Below are positions 49,165-61,144 of a stretch of 64,000 nucleotides of DNA, one piece after another. The stretch is from Glossina fuscipes. Its lineage: Eukaryota; Arthropoda; Insecta; Diptera; Glossinidae. The notes beneath the pieces are model-generated. The model saw only the letters and a program-made list of their open reading frames with translations. It had not been told where the DNA came from and made no database searches. Each line of letters opens with the position of its first letter. Positions within the stretch are counted from its first letter, which is position 1. The position numbers and the translations under genes were made by a program. The DNA is taken from positions 4,120,168-4,184,167 of the forward strand of contig NW_023998431.1 in the NCBI RefSeq assembly GCF_014805625.2, given 5' to 3'.

Positions 49165-51246
49165 AAATTTTAAATGGAAATTTTGTTAGCATTATTGTTA
49201 TATAATTTTTTATATTTTTTTTTTTTTTGTTTATTTGTTTTCTTGCTGCAAGCGCTCGTACTGTTAATGTTAAATAATAAGATGACAGCACATCTAGACA
49301 CACATAAATACGAGCTCACACGATTTCGTCTAAGTTACTTAACCGAAACTGAAGATGACATACTTATATATTTTGTTAAGATTTTTTATTTATTTACTTA
49401 TTTTATTTATTTTTTTTTTTATTTAAAGTTTTCATTTCTGCTTTTTCTTATCTTATTGTTTTGCTGGCTTTTTTCAGGCAAACCCACCATAAATTTAATG
49501 TCTAATGATTTCAATGTTGCGTCGATTGAAACGAAACGTATATAAAACATCACCTTTGAGCTTTGCTTTGTTGCTCCTAGTCGTTTGAGTTAAAGTATAT
49601 TCTGTCTGTTATGGTTGGAGTTGCGGTTGATTTTTGCCAATATGCGATTGCAAGCACATGTAAACATGAATAAAACTTTTGGTAAATCACGAATTTTGTT
49701 GAAACACTTGTATAAGATAATAGTTAACATTTATAATATATATATATATATATATATAGATATAAATACATATTTACACGCACACATGTGCATAAACGCA
49801 GCGATGTGTCGCTGTGGGGAGAATGACGGCTTGGATGCATAAACTACTATTTTATTCAGTTTTTGATCGACTACAGTGGCTTCCGAGAGAATTTATATAG
49901 ATTCGAGCACGATAGTTCTGTAGAATGCCCGATTGAAAGACGACGCCGAGCATGCGATGTTCAACTGGGGCAAATCTTTGAGGCTCTATGGGGCAGAACA
50001 CAGAACCCTAAAGTATAGAATAGACAACAAACAACTTTGTGGTGAAGATATTCCATGAAATGTAACGGCTAATGAGGTAGCGGTGTATTGGAAATCAATA
50101 AGAGGTAACTTTTAGGGCGTCATATAAGATTGTGATTGAATACAAACTATCAAAATAAGTTGAAGGACGTGCCAAATGTGATTGACCTGTTGGACTAGAT
50201 CGTGTATATTTTCATTTGTCATGATTGGAAGTACGGTTACTTCGAACGATGTTAACAATAGTAGTTTTTAGTCTTGCAATTGGGAGTCAAGCTAATCATA
50301 TCAATTGGTCTTGACCATTTTCTTTTTGAAATATCACGGTTGTTAAACTTCAAATAGAAAATTGCAACGTTGTATATATTTTTTGTTATTTTACGTCCAA
50401 AGGTTGGGTGAGAAATTGTATAAACAATTGGCCAACCTGTAGCTGAAGGCATTCTAAAATTTCGCCTGCACGCCTTATTCGAAGTCGTTAAATGTGAAAA
50501 GTCGCAAAAACCCTATAGGGGCGAGGATTAACAAAATGCTTTACAGCACTGATCTACTGGCGTGAGATAGTGGGAATGCAACAACAACATCTTACAGTTG
50601 ATTGTAATATTCGCAATTTTAATTTACTTTTCCTTTTTTTCCCCATAAAACTGCAGAAATGGAAAATAAGTAATTAATTTCATATCACATAATGTATGAA
50701 GAATTTATAAAAATGATTTATCTGCGTGCGATGAATAAAATTTCGCATTAACAGCACAAAAAAAAGTCTGAAACCAGATGAAAAAATTTGCATTAGCCGT
50801 AGAGCAACACTTAGCAACACACAGCAATATATCGAAGGAGGTACGAACGATATCTCAAATATATATCAATTTTGTAGCTCTGCAACCGAAAATACGCCTC
50901 AAAGTCTTTGAAAAGTTGGTCAAAAGGAGAGCATCTGTCACATAAATGTGACGTTAGGCTGGGCTAAAAAACGTTTACGTACGGGTTAATTAATGTTGAA
51001 AATATAACGAAGCAATTTGTATCGATCAACCCACTACCACTTGTTACTTTTCTTGCAACATCCTTTACAGTTATCCAATATACCTGAAACAATCGACTGT
51101 CCAGACAACTGGTTGTCATATTATATAGACACACAGAGACTTTGGCTGATAGAGCTATCGGTTACTAAAGTGAGTCATTACTTTTCCGTTAACATAATAT
51201 TTAAAAGACTTTTACTTTTCTTTCGACAACTTGTGTTACAGCACAT

Positions 51247-51251
<5 letters not shown>

Positions 51252-51287
<36 letters not shown>
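51252..51287. repeat. (TA)n microsatellite
   Basis: About 18 TA dinucleotides, the longest in the window. Confidence 0.92.
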
Positions 51288-51291
<4 letters not shown>

Positions 51292-51714
51292 ACTGTGTTT
51301 TGCATAATAACCAAGTTTTGTTGTTAACACAATGCGGGGAAGCATTGAACAAAAGCAAATTCGTATGATTTTATAACATATTTTATTACCAAACTATGGA
51401 AATCGTATTAATTTCATTATAAAGTTTGCACAAGACATTAAGAATACACATGCAAAAATCGCATAAAACCGATATACTCTCCTACATCTATCTCTCTATC
51501 TCTCCATTGCTGGAAGTCACAATTCCTGCAATTAATATGAACATAAAAAAAAAATAAAAATAAATTCAAGTCCAAGGATATCTTTCAAAAAGCTGAAAGT
51601 GCCTTTTTTAATACCAAGTATTGTTTGCAGTGCAAGGTTTTATCCGTCAATATCTAGAACGATTAGGAATAGATCCATGTTTGTCTTTGTCAATCGATTA
51701 CGAATAACCTTCTC

Positions 51715-51930
51715 TTCAGGTATCTTTGTGTTCAATCTATTTGTCGCAAATTTCCAGATGTTTTAATGGAACTTGGTATACTCGCATTTGTTCGTCCAAG
51801 AACAAATCCTTTTTGGAAATGGATGGGATCGGGACAAACTTTTTGCGACTATTCCTCATAAAATGTCCTATGTTGAAAAATCTTTTGCGAACTGCTGCAA
51901 GATATTTACCCCTTATCTGGCCCAACTACA
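51715..51930 (+). mobile_element. Family A repeat, central part only
   Basis: CGCAAATTTCCAGATGTTTTAATGG-type hinge, CATTTGTTCGTCCAAGAACA, TTTTTGGAAATGGATGGG and CTCATAAAATGTCCTATG. Both ends are lost. Confidence 0.5.
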
Positions 51931-52483
51931 AGATTTCATTTTTTTTTATTTGCTCTTTTTTCTTTTTGTATATCAAGCAAAGAAATCTAAAATTCAGCAA
52001 ACTTTAGTTACTGTTTGTATGCAAATATATTAGTTTTTGTGCATTTGTTGTTTTTTTTCAAGCAGTCAGTGACAAATATTATTGAAACCAGCTATCGTAG
52101 ACTTTGGTCGAAAACACTTTGCTCGTCCATAAAACCAATCCAATTGCGTTCCCAAAATTTTTCCTTTTTAATTTTAATTGAATTTAACGATGATCCCACA
52201 AAAAAAAAAAAAAAGTGTTTATAAATTTCGATTTAGTTATGATGCGAAAAGTAAGCCTTCCCGTTTTTATCACAGGCTTATAGTCATAAAGGAGTCCCGT
52301 ATCTTGGGCAGGAGAGGTCCAGTCTATCCGAAACTTAGGATAGAAATGCGTTGGGAACCCGTGCATATCAGTTTAGAGCAGCAATCGAACTATCATATTT
52401 GATCATTTTTTTTACGAACTATGAACCGAATCAGATTGTCTGGTCATCTTTATATAATTTGAAACATAAACAAAGAAAAACAC

Positions 52484-52760
52484 TATAGTTGGCCATGGCG
52501 TACAATTAGGCACCCTACAGTCATTCATACGTTCAGTAGAAAGTTTTTGTGAGAAGCGATTTTACTCATATTAGATGGAGTTCGTATTTGGGCCAAATAT
52601 CTCAAAAAAGTGGGACCTGTCGGTTGAACGCAAGCAAACAAGATGGATAGAGGGACAGACTAGTTTAAATCGTTTCGGAATGCAACTCTGTGCGTGTATC
52701 TCAAATTCAGTTAGATGCTGCATACGTCCACACAAATTTAATATATCCTCATACCACAAA
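52484..52760 (-). mobile_element. Family A repeat, minus copy
   Basis: CACTATAGTTGGCCATGGCG, GGCACCCTACAG, GTATTTGGGCCAAATATC, AAGATGGATAGAGGGACAG, GCTGCATACGTCCACACAAA and TACCACAAACGG cover the whole family length. Confidence 0.65.
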
Positions 52761-53119
52761 CGGTCTAGAGTGCAAAAAATGCATGGCCTGTGTATAACAT
52801 TTTGTAGCGATTATGTACGAAAAGCCATAACATTTTCATAATCACATGATTTTCGTAAGCGGGTATGTGTACGAATTGGAACTAAAAATCTTTTACGCTT
52901 CAATTTTCGTATGCAATTTTTTTTTTACAAGACCAGAAGCGGCTAATAGAATCGAATTATAGAAAATGACAATTGGTTGAATGTGTAGATAATGAAAAAC
53001 ATTGTAGGAGTCGTTCTGTGGTAAGTAGTGTAACAAGATGTCAATATTATCCTCTCATACGTAATCCAGTTCGTCTCCTAAAGGTCTATTTTTTTATAAT
53101 TTAGGACACTTGGCGTTCA

Positions 53120-53455
53120 AGGGTATATTCAGTTCGTGCGGATGAATGCAACACATAGAAATGTTGGAGGCGGACATGCCTTTTATTATATCGATCTGAG
53201 CTTCTCTGTCCGTCCGTTCTTTTTCTTACTTTTGTGATGCGAGCTGAAATTGATGAAATATTTTAATGGACTTTGGTACACTGGCATATTTTCGCTCAAA
53301 GGCGAACGCTATTGAATATTGTTGCGATCGAACGATTTGCTCGACCACTTCCCACATAACGGCATTTTTTGAAAAGTCATTATATGAATTATTCGAGGTA
53401 TGTCTCCAGTACTTAGTAGAGCCGCGTGTCCCCTTATAGTGTTTTTATTTGCTTG
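53120..53455 (+). mobile_element. Family A repeat, copy A7
   Basis: GGGTATATTCAGTTCGTGCGG, TGAATGCAACACATAGAAATG, CTGTCCGTCCGTTC, TTTTCGCTCAAAGGCGAACG, CATAACGGCATTTTTTG and CTTATAGTGTTTTTATTTGC. Confidence 0.65.
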
Positions 53456-53667
53456 AGTTTCATGTTTAATATTTAATTAAATCTGAACGATACGATAAAT
53501 ATGAAAATGCGATACAAGCAAGAGTTTATTATAATACATTGTAACGTCGGAATTATACTATGTTACGTGGTATATCGGTATGTTCAATAAATTTCTCGTC
53601 GTTCAGAAATCTATTATTTATTAATTTGGGTATTTAAAAATATAAAAAACAATTTTAATGACACAAT

Positions 53668-53851
53668 GGCCTGAGTGGCCGAGCAAGCGAAGGATCTCGA
53701 GTAACCACTTAATGGTCGTGGGCTCAAATCTTAATTGCGGTAAAGCTTTCATTAAAGCTGGTTGTGTTATAAGCTAGTACTGTAAGACTTTAGTCTTAGC
53801 ATTTAGTTGCCTGTTAAATTATTAATAATAATAATAATAATAACAATAACT
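53668..53851 (+). mobile_element. SINE type a, full-length
   Basis: Head GGCCTGAGTGGCCGAGCAAG, B box GGGCTCAAATC (T-to-C change in the box), TTGCGGTAAAGC, GACTTTAGTCTTAGCATTTA, a degraded TTGCCTGTTAAATT end and (AAT)n. The structure is the same as at 4231 and 14012. Confidence 0.8.
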
Positions 53852-55853
53852 TCAATAAACACTTATGGTAAATGCAGACACGTACTTCAACCGTTTTCGA
53901 TACTATTTTTCTCGGATTACTATCAAATAATATGCCGTCATCTTAAATGATCCTCTTAAATAATTGTAAACGAGTGCAGGCTTCGTGCAAGCAGACAGAT
54001 AGTTAAGCTGCAAGTTATAAGGAAATCAACTCTCTGAACCTTGCCTTGGTCGAAGTTATGTGTATATTTTTACAGCCTCTTTAAATCACAAATCACAAAA
54101 TCACTATACGTTTAAATAATAATTATAAAGAAAAAAGGAAAGAAAATATAGCAGGAGAAAAGCAAGGGGGCAGGAGGAGGAATAGCAGAGTAAGATATAT
54201 ACCAAAACTAGTCTTAATTCTAATATTTAAATAATTTTTTCTTGACATAAAACATATGCTTAAAAACGCGAAAAATCATTTCAAACTTAAGATTGTATAT
54301 AATTATAAAAATGGAAAAATATGAGAGGAGGAAAAACTCTTTCGAAAGAATTTTAACAGGCACAACTTTAGTTTACTATCCTGAAGCTTTTTTTGTTATG
54401 TTTTTGTTTTTGCGTTTGTGTTTCTATAGCAACAAGGCAATCATATTTTCTACGGTTTATGAATAGTGAAGAAAAAGGCGCAAACAGCAACAAATTCAAT
54501 TTGTTTTATGTCACTCGGCTTATTACCGCACTGTACTATATCGCAACAAACAATCACACTTTGTCTATAAACCGTATGCCATAAATCATCGCAGCATTTG
54601 TAATAAATTTTATTTCCCCTCCGAAAAATTACAAAAAAAAAAAAATATATATATATATATGTATATATATTAAAAATAAAAGAATTGAAATAACATTTTC
54701 TTCTTTTTTTTTTTTTTTTTTTGTTAACGAAATATATGTCTGCAAAGGATTTATTGTTGAGACCTAGAATAATTGGTTTTGAATTTACAACGAGAGTGGT
54801 CAGTTGGTTACCTTACTAGTGATGTGGTAATGATGGTGAATGCCAAATATACGGTACGCTTAAGATAGTAATTTGTTCGTATGTTTAGTATGGGGTGTTA
54901 AAAGCTATAAGTGCAGCTTCATTCCTTATATAAACAATGGTTTTTCTGTCTTTCTTTGTTTTTCGTTTTTGTTTTTGTTTTCGTTTTCGTTTTTTTTTTT
55001 TGCCTTTTCAAATAAACTACCATATGATTTACAACTTATTTACTTATCGTATGTTGTTAGTGTACTTTTCAGGGGTTTACACGAAATGCTGCAACAACTG
55101 AAGGATGAGCGTAAGCATTTATTTGAAGTGAAGTAAGTGAAGAGAAACCTTTTTCTTAAATCATTTATTAACCTTTAGGATAAATAGGCTCCTCAACAAT
55201 TATGTCATAAATTTTGAAGAGCCAGAGAAATATAAAATGAAAACCAGTTCTTTAATTAGGCTCATTAATAATGCCATACATAAAAACATAAAAGTCGGAG
55301 CAGCACTAATACTGAACGTTCATCACTTGTAAATAAATAATATATCAGTATATTAGCGAATATCAGGTTAAATGGTGTTAAATGCTTATAAACTTTTGTA
55401 CGACTCTACTTAGCCGCAAGATGAGGGGAAAAATTCAAAGCTGATAGTTGTTCCGCGTTTTCTTTGTTTACAAAAACAGCGCTTATCATAATAATGTTAT
55501 TTATAGACTGACGTCTGCGAAGTTGACGAATTCAATATATTTTTAAATGGCTTAAGAAATAATTTTACTCCTTAAGAGATTCTTCTTCTTCTTCTTTTTA
55601 TTCAAATTTCAAATAATCATCTTCCCTTTCATACCAAAAAATTGCTAAAAAATGGTTCTTTTTAAACTGCACGTAGTGGCTTTCCCCCATAATTTTAGAG
55701 AGCTTAATATGAAGTACATGCGCTCGCAAATAGATGTCAACAGGTCATGTTGTACTATCCCGTAGCAAAATTTTTAAACTCATCACAAACAACAGAGGAA
55801 AAATTCGACTTAAACTTGACAAAAACAAGTGAAAACGCTGTAAATACTCTCCG

Positions 55854-56150
55854 CCACCCTACAGTTATTGGTATAACGACTTTTGAAAGTAAGCCATTCT
55901 ATGGGAAGTTTTCAATACCGTTCGTCCTTTGTCCAAAGAACCTCATTTTAATAAATTCCATCAAAATATCCAAAAAATTTGCGAGCTGTAGGTTGAACAT
56001 AGGAAAACAAGACGGACAGATAAGGTTGGAATATGTTTCAGAAACGATCGGTTTAACGGAAGGTTTGCTCATTTCAAGACTGTCTATGCGTTGCTTACAT
56101 TCGCTCAATCTTAATATATCTTTGTACGACAAGTGGTGTGGGTAATAATT
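55854..56150 (-). mobile_element. Family A repeat, minus copy with a fortuitous ORF
   Basis: CACCCTACAGTTATTGG, CGTTCGTCCTTTGTCC, ATCAAAATATCCAAAAAATTTG, GAGCTGTAGGTTGAAC, AAGACGGACAGATAAGG and TACGACAAGTGGTGTGG. A 132-codon plus-strand ORF (55747-56145) covers it by chance, as its translation follows repeat landmarks. Confidence 0.6.
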
Positions 56151-57057
56151 ATACAGTAATGAATATATCAGATTGAAGACATCCGGCTTAATAAGTATGA
56201 AGAAGGATGGGGAAGAAGAAATTAAAAATTTAACGTAACTTTTAATAATAATATTCCCGTCGTTCGAAAATGTGATTTACAGTCTACGCTTATCTTGTCT
56301 GAAAAAAACAGATACGAATATACAATTATAACTCGAAAAATCTTATTTGCCAAGTCGTTACAAACTTTTTATGAAAGAAAGTATAAAAAAAATAATTTTA
56401 TATTGATATTTTATATAAAAGTTAGTTGACTTGAAAGCTTCTGTGAAACACCCCCCGATTATGAAACGGTCTGTAATGGAATGGGTTTTTTTAATGCTAT
56501 TCCTCAAATGACTTTGGTTTTTAAAAATGAAAATGCAAATATCAAATATTTAGCATATTTTCGGACAAGAGAAAAAACAGTATATAAAACATATGTATAT
56601 CGAACAAGAGAAAACCTGTTAATAATTTTGAAATCTTGTTCACATTTGTTAAATGGCTTTTTCTTTATCAAATTAAATCAAATTGTATGTAAAAATTTTG
56701 GCAGATGAACTAAAGAAAAAGTACTCAGCTAGGTAGTAGCCGGTATATAAGCTGACTTTATCTAACCACTGTTATAGAATGCATCACTGCGTGCCCGAAC
56801 AATGGAACAGTTAAATTATTAACAGCAAAAAAGAAAAAAAAATAAATAAACAAGCAATAACAGCAGAAAGAGCATATACAAATGAAAATCCAACAACAAA
56901 ACAAGTGAAAATAAATTAAAAGCAAATCGAGTGCATACACTTGGCAAAAGCATAATGAAGTCATAGTTTTATACGAAAAGAGAGAAGAAATAAAAAAGCT
57001 TTTATTTCTCACCCTCGCTCCCACCTCAGCTACCAACTAAACATATGGTGTTCATAC

Positions 57058-57081
57058 ATATATATATATATATATATATAT
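57058..57081. repeat. (TA)n microsatellite
   Basis: About 12 TA dinucleotides, upstream of ATGATGATGACC. Confidence 0.9.
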
Positions 57082-57377
57082 GATGATGACCATAAAAGAA
57101 TAACAAACAGTAATACAGACAGCACAGATAAATGGACAAATAGTTCCGCTTTTATGAGCAAAACTGTACGATTACATTATGGATTTTATTAAACGAAAAA
57201 GTACATATGTATATATATATATATTATTAACCATATAAAGCGCAAAGAAAATATAGTTAAAAATGTAAAAAACTTCATGTTCATATAAGGTTTAAAGAGG
57301 GAAATCATGTTAATAATGAACACACATGCACAACAAAATCGAAAATTTATATAGAAATATAGAGGAAAAAAAATGCG

Positions 57378-57401
57378 TATATATATATATATATATATAT
57401 A
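57378..57401. repeat. (TA)n microsatellite next to the CH exon donor
   Basis: About 11 TA dinucleotides, 45 bp into the intron from the CH-exon donor. It makes a spurious Tyr-Ile extension of the exon frame. Confidence 0.9.
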
Positions 57402-57444
57402 CATATACATTCAATACGGAACTTATTCATTTTATTTAATTTAC

Positions 57445-57629
57445 CTTGGGCAGCAAAGACTTGATAGAATTGTGACAGATAGGTGAGTATTGATAGCCGA
57501 TCGGGTACTTCATAGGCGGCCATATCATCGGCATCCAATAGCGCAGGTATACCCAAATACTTTTCAGCTGTCGTAAATGCTAACGAATTGTTGTAATAAA
57601 CATCGGCTTTATTCAATTTATCAAAATCA
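57445..57629 (-). CDS. MICAL-like: MICAL-like exon, C-terminal half of the CH domain
   Basis: This 185-bp minus-strand exon lies between an acceptor with a good pyrimidine tract (TTTTCCATTTCAG) and a donor (CAAG|GTAAAT). It contributes 1 nt, 61 codons and 1 nt. The peptide runs from DFDKLNKADVYYNNSLAF through AEKYLGIPALLDADDM to VPDRLSILTYLSQFYQVF. LGIPALLD-x2-DM and PDRLSILTY-x-SQ-x-Y are hallmarks of the CH domain of MICAL-like/EHBP1-type proteins. Type-2 CH domains of this kind bind actin only weakly and serve as protein-interaction modules. With the LIM exon downstream on the same strand, the order CH-LIM supports MICAL-like rather than EHBP1. The exon carrying the first half of the CH domain (start Met to the HHFRPDLI region) was not found between 57630 and 64000 and is probably outside the window. 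Confidence 0.92.
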
Positions 57630-58979
57630 CTGAAATGGAAAACAGAATCGAAATAAAAAATTATAGAAATCAATATTTAACAAGTTTATTATATTCTAAT
57701 TAAGTGAGGTATTTGAGCATAACGAATTATTAGAGAATAGCGAATAAAGAAAAACAAATAGACGCAAATATATATATATATATACATAAATATATATATA
57801 TATTAAAAATAAGTAAGATTGTATAGGTGGTGGGAGGAAAATAAAAACAGGGTCAAAACTGATTTTTTATATGATTAATGTTAACTAATCACGTACAGTC
57901 CAGTTTCTGCTTCTATTATAAGCTACGATGATTAATCTTTTAATTAAAAGATTACCTTATTTTGATATCTTTTGTTTGTAATGCCGGTATTTAGCAGATT
58001 TTCTTTCCTTTCTTTCAAAACACATTTAACCATAAGTAAGGAGGTAAGTAAACAAATGTTACATTTATCGATTTAATGCGAAACTTTTTTTAAATTATTT
58101 TATTTATATATATGTGAAACTAGTTTCACTTTTCGTGAACGAACGAATGGACTGCCATGCTTAGAATGCTCCAGAATGTTAATGTGAATAAGAATTACAT
58201 TTATTTTATATTTCTTACGATTATGGAAGGTCTGTCACAAACGGTGTCGTAAAAGTTGGTATGAAATGTAGGACTATAGAGCGCCACATAAGATAACGTA
58301 GAAGGAGAATCTTAACTGAATGTCAATCAAAATGAAAAAAAAAAAAAAGAAACGTATAATATCAAAATTAAAACTTTTCGAACCAAATGCGAGCGAAATT
58401 TTTCTGCTTACATATGTCAAGAAAAATGTTAAATGAACGATGCCTTCTTCAATAACTTATGATTATTTTATCATATATATATTTTATTGTTTAGAGTATC
58501 ATACGAGAGTAGTATATATTGATGATTAAAATATTAATCGAAAGTCCCATTATTTCCCGTATTTGTAATCATATATTTATCCCAGCAACTCATAAATAAT
58601 TGCGTCAACTAAAAATCGTTCTTGTACACGTTAGCTTACGTTTATGTGATCTCTGGACAAATTCTTGGCCACATTTGATTGTTTTTCAAAGTTGGTTTTA
58701 GATTCTTATGTAACAAATGCATATATACATAACAAACACATATGCAAACATATGCCTTTGTGAATACCGAAAACTTGCCAATATTCGAAAATTCGTTCTC
58801 GAAGTGGCTAACCCTATGGGAATCCTGAAAACATCTCGTAAATGTACAATAAAATATTTAACTTTATTAAGGCGACCAGACTCACCATCTAGTCTACCTT
58901 AAAAAGAAAACAAGTAACAATAATTCATTCGTTTTGGTAGTAATACACCAAAAATTACGGATTATATTCATCCAATGGC

Positions 58980-59350
58980 GTATTTTTCATGAAAGCCGAT
59001 GGAATCCAAAAAATAGAACAGAAGTAGTCCAAATACGGTAAAGTGGACTAATTTTCAGCATGAAATATTGAAAATGATACCCTTTCACTATATAAAGATT
59101 CAATTTTCGTAGGCACAGTTATATGAGGTTATATGAGGGTTCATAATATTGCTCCAACCGAGCCAAATTTTTCATACTACTCTAGAATGTCGAAATATTA
59201 TTATTTAGCGACTTTTGTCGAAAAATATTAAAAAATTTCAAATTTTTTCAATAATACAACTTTTTAAAATAATTCTGAATCGATCGGTATGATAAAAACT
59301 GGATATATCTTAAACTTTTCCGTGTGTTACGTACTTCCGCGCTTTACTCT
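58980..59350 (+). mobile_element. Family C repeat
   Basis: CACTATATAAAGATTCAATTTTC, GTAGGCACAGTTATATG, TTATTTAGCGACTTTTGTCG, AAATTTCAAATTTTTTCAA, and a right end with CTGAATCGATCGGTATGATAA. Confidence 0.45.
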
Positions 59351-59948
59351 ATAATACATTCTATAAGGCTGCTGGAGTAGCTATAAAGCATGCGGCAAAT
59401 ATTATCTAGGTTAAGCTAAGAGGCTAATGTAAAAATGATCACGATCTAATGCATCTCTAATTTATTGATTTGAGGATACGGGTATCGAAGTCTCCTCTAA
59501 GAGCTAATAACTGGATCTGTAAGGCTTCCCAAAGCAAAAGCCCCCAAAGCAAAAATTTTCAAAATTAAGGGGCGGTATTTTGCAACTATTAGTCGATTCA
59601 TTTCTATCTATTACGATGTTATTCGCAGGCTATGTTTGGTGTTTAACACACATTTGTTAGAGAAGTAGATGTCAATAGCGTAGCGTATATCAGCCGATGT
59701 GCGTTTAATTATTGCACCTTGATGAACCTTTGTGCTATACTTAAGTTATCTTTAGATTTAGATGACGTACTTTTAATTAAAACCTATTTTCCGCAATTAT
59801 TTCTTTCGCTTCGCTATATTTCCTAATAGTGAGAATTGCAGTGTTCTACATGAAGCAGATGGCTGGCATTCCACTTAATCGAATCGATGTTGATTTTGTT
59901 TTTTTAGTTCATAGCGTGTTGAAAGCATATCTTGTCATGTTGCTTATT

Positions 59949-60061
59949 ATACATTTAAACATTTTTTTATATTCCGTTCATGTTCTTTAAAAACTATATG
60001 CTTTTCTTCTTCTAATTTTTAAGTGTGGTACAGTAAGTGAAGCAACCACAAGGTAACAAAA
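59949..60061. repeat. 113-bp direct repeat, left copy
   Basis: It starts ATACATTTAAACATTTTTTT and ends AGCAACCACAAGGTAACAAAA. It matches 61145-61256 apart from about six substitutions and one 1-bp indel. It most simply reads as a long target-site duplication around the element between the copies. Confidence 0.9.
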
Positions 60062-60118
60062 CCCTCACCTCCAAGTGGTGATCCCCGGGCAACGGCTTCG
60101 GCCGGCGAAGAAGGGTTT
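60059..60118 (+). ncRNA. HDV-like self-cleaving ribozyme core lacking the 5' strand of P1
   Basis: The elements appear in order: P2 5' strand AAACCCT (60059-60065); P3 CAC (60066-60068) and GTG (60075-60077) closing loop CTCCAA with the CC of P1.1; P1 3' strand GTGATCCCC (60078-60086); GGGCAAC (60087-60093); P4 GGC-TTCG-GCC (60094-60103); GGCGAA with the catalytic C at 60106; P2 3' strand AGGGTTT (60112-60118), pairing over 7 bp. The GGGCAAC...UUCG...GGCGAA order is the signature of HDV-type ribozymes. The 5' strand complementary to GTGATCCCC (expected GGGGATCAC) is not present upstream, where flanking repeat begins, so this copy should not cleave itself. In R2 and related non-LTR elements such ribozymes form the 5' end. 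Confidence 0.8.
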
Positions 60119-61144
60119 AAGGTTTTGGACTAACATAACTCGGCGATGAGTTTTCTGAGAAATGGTGTAGGGGTTCGCTGGAAGATGAACTCTTCGCTCA
60201 TGAAGCTAACTACTACCTAGGAAGTTAATAGGTTATAGTACGTAGAGGTAGTAACTTAGCGAGTGCATGGTAGATCGCCCCTGTCGTGTCAGTGCAATGC
60301 CCCAGACTTATATATCTCGATGAAGAGTAGTTCTGGTGTTGGCTAGCCGGGATGGTATGGCTAATCCAAAGGCAAGTAGTCTGAGTTTCAGCTGCGCAAA
60401 GTACGCTTAAGGCTTTGCATTATAAACTGGGAGCCACGGGGGTCAGGAGGCTCGCTCACTAAGCCATGTATGCCTGCAGGTAAATGATGGGATTTGTGTT
60501 TAAAAGTCGTAACATAAATTAAAGATAATGATAAAAGATCATAATGATAAAAAGGATTTTGACGCAAGGCTTCTCCTTTGGCCTATTTAAATAATAAAAG
60601 GGAAATAGACGGAAGGCTTCCCCTTTAAATTCCTACTCTATAATAAAAATTGAGAATTTTCTCTATAAATAATAATATAGAAAGGGATTTGACAGAAGGC
60701 TTTTTACCCTTTTTGCCTATCACACTTTTGAACATATATCCACGGATGCCTAGCGGCAATGGATCAACCGCGCTTGTGGAAACCTTATGGTGGAAGCAAG
60801 CGCATTTTTCTTTCCCGTTTTTGAATTCTTTTGAGTTGGTCAATTTGTGAGCCCTGACTGCTTGGGTGCGGCCCTTTGGGAAGTACTCGTGGTGGTTGTG
60901 GTTGGCAGTTACAAGCCAACGTTGAACAATCGAGTGCAGCTAGGCCTCACCACTGACCAGAGTGGGGTTTATTGATCCATACGCAATAAATCATTCTGGA
61001 CTCAGGTGCTGCTTAGGCCCCTACTCTGTAGGGATTGTCTAACTCGCCAGGGGGCGTATACTAAGCTTAAAATGACTTGGGGTTAGGCCATCATGGGTTA
61101 AGCCATCATGGCAGGAAGCCACGTTAAGCCCAGGTTACAAATCT
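60062..61144 (+). mobile_element. Ribozyme-led, G+C-richer retroelement, probably non-autonomous
   Basis: About 1.08 kb inserted between 112-113 bp direct repeats. It opens with a truncated HDV-like ribozyme. Then comes a structured-looking segment without an ORF (GTAGATCGCCCCTGTCGTG, GTTCTGGTGTTGGCTAGCCG, GGGAGCCACGGGGGTCAGG), an AT-rich part with three hairpin modules (60549-60719), and a second G+C-rich part (CCACTGACCAGAGTGGGG, CGCCAGGGGGCGTATAC, GGCCATCATGGGTTAAGCC). It has no reverse-transcriptase coding sequence and no terminal poly(A). Plausible readings: 5'UTR plus 3'UTR of a non-LTR element joined by internal deletion, or an independent non-autonomous family. Clade (R2, RTE, LOA) cannot be told from the sequence. 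Confidence 0.6.
60549..60719 (+). repeat. Three copies of a hairpin-forming module
   Basis: Units at 60549-60585, 60596-60635 and 60681-60719 share AAAGG-x-A/T-TTGAC-x-NAAGGCTT-pyrimidines-CCTTT and end in CCTA. In each, the opening AAAGG(G) can pair with the closing (C)CCTTT. The stem bases vary together in part (GG/CC in unit 1, GGG/CCC in units 2 and 3). Confidence 0.65.

Larger units (their letters stand above)
33215..57444 (-). other. MICAL-like: Intron of about 24.2 kb between CH exon and linker exon
   Basis: Donor GTAAAT at 57444-57439 and acceptor ATTACAG just above 33214 bound this intron; the split GAT codon (G + AT) supports the join. Content is again interspersed repeats, a mariner relic, a duplicated block at an assembly gap, and many (TA)n arrays. 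Unlisted stretches such as 39800-42500, 44400-46700, 47650-51700 and 54000-55800 are AT-rich and show no coding signal I can defend. Confidence 0.8.

Noticed and set aside
48969..49545. Several ORFs with poly-Lys or poly-Phe
   Set aside because: Products of A and T homopolymers and AT-rich sequence.
55747..56145. Plus ORF of 132 codons
   Set aside because: It overlaps a minus-strand family A repeat almost completely, and the translation follows repeat landmarks.
58717..58902. Candidate upstream CH exon or alternative first exon
   Set aside because: The translation (PMGILKTSRKCTIKYLTLLR) does not resemble a CH domain, and neither splice sites nor phase fit.
60140..60175. Possible hammerhead ribozyme (GCGATGAG...CTGAGAAA)
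   Set aside because: The CUGANGA core is not matched and no three-stem junction can be drawn.
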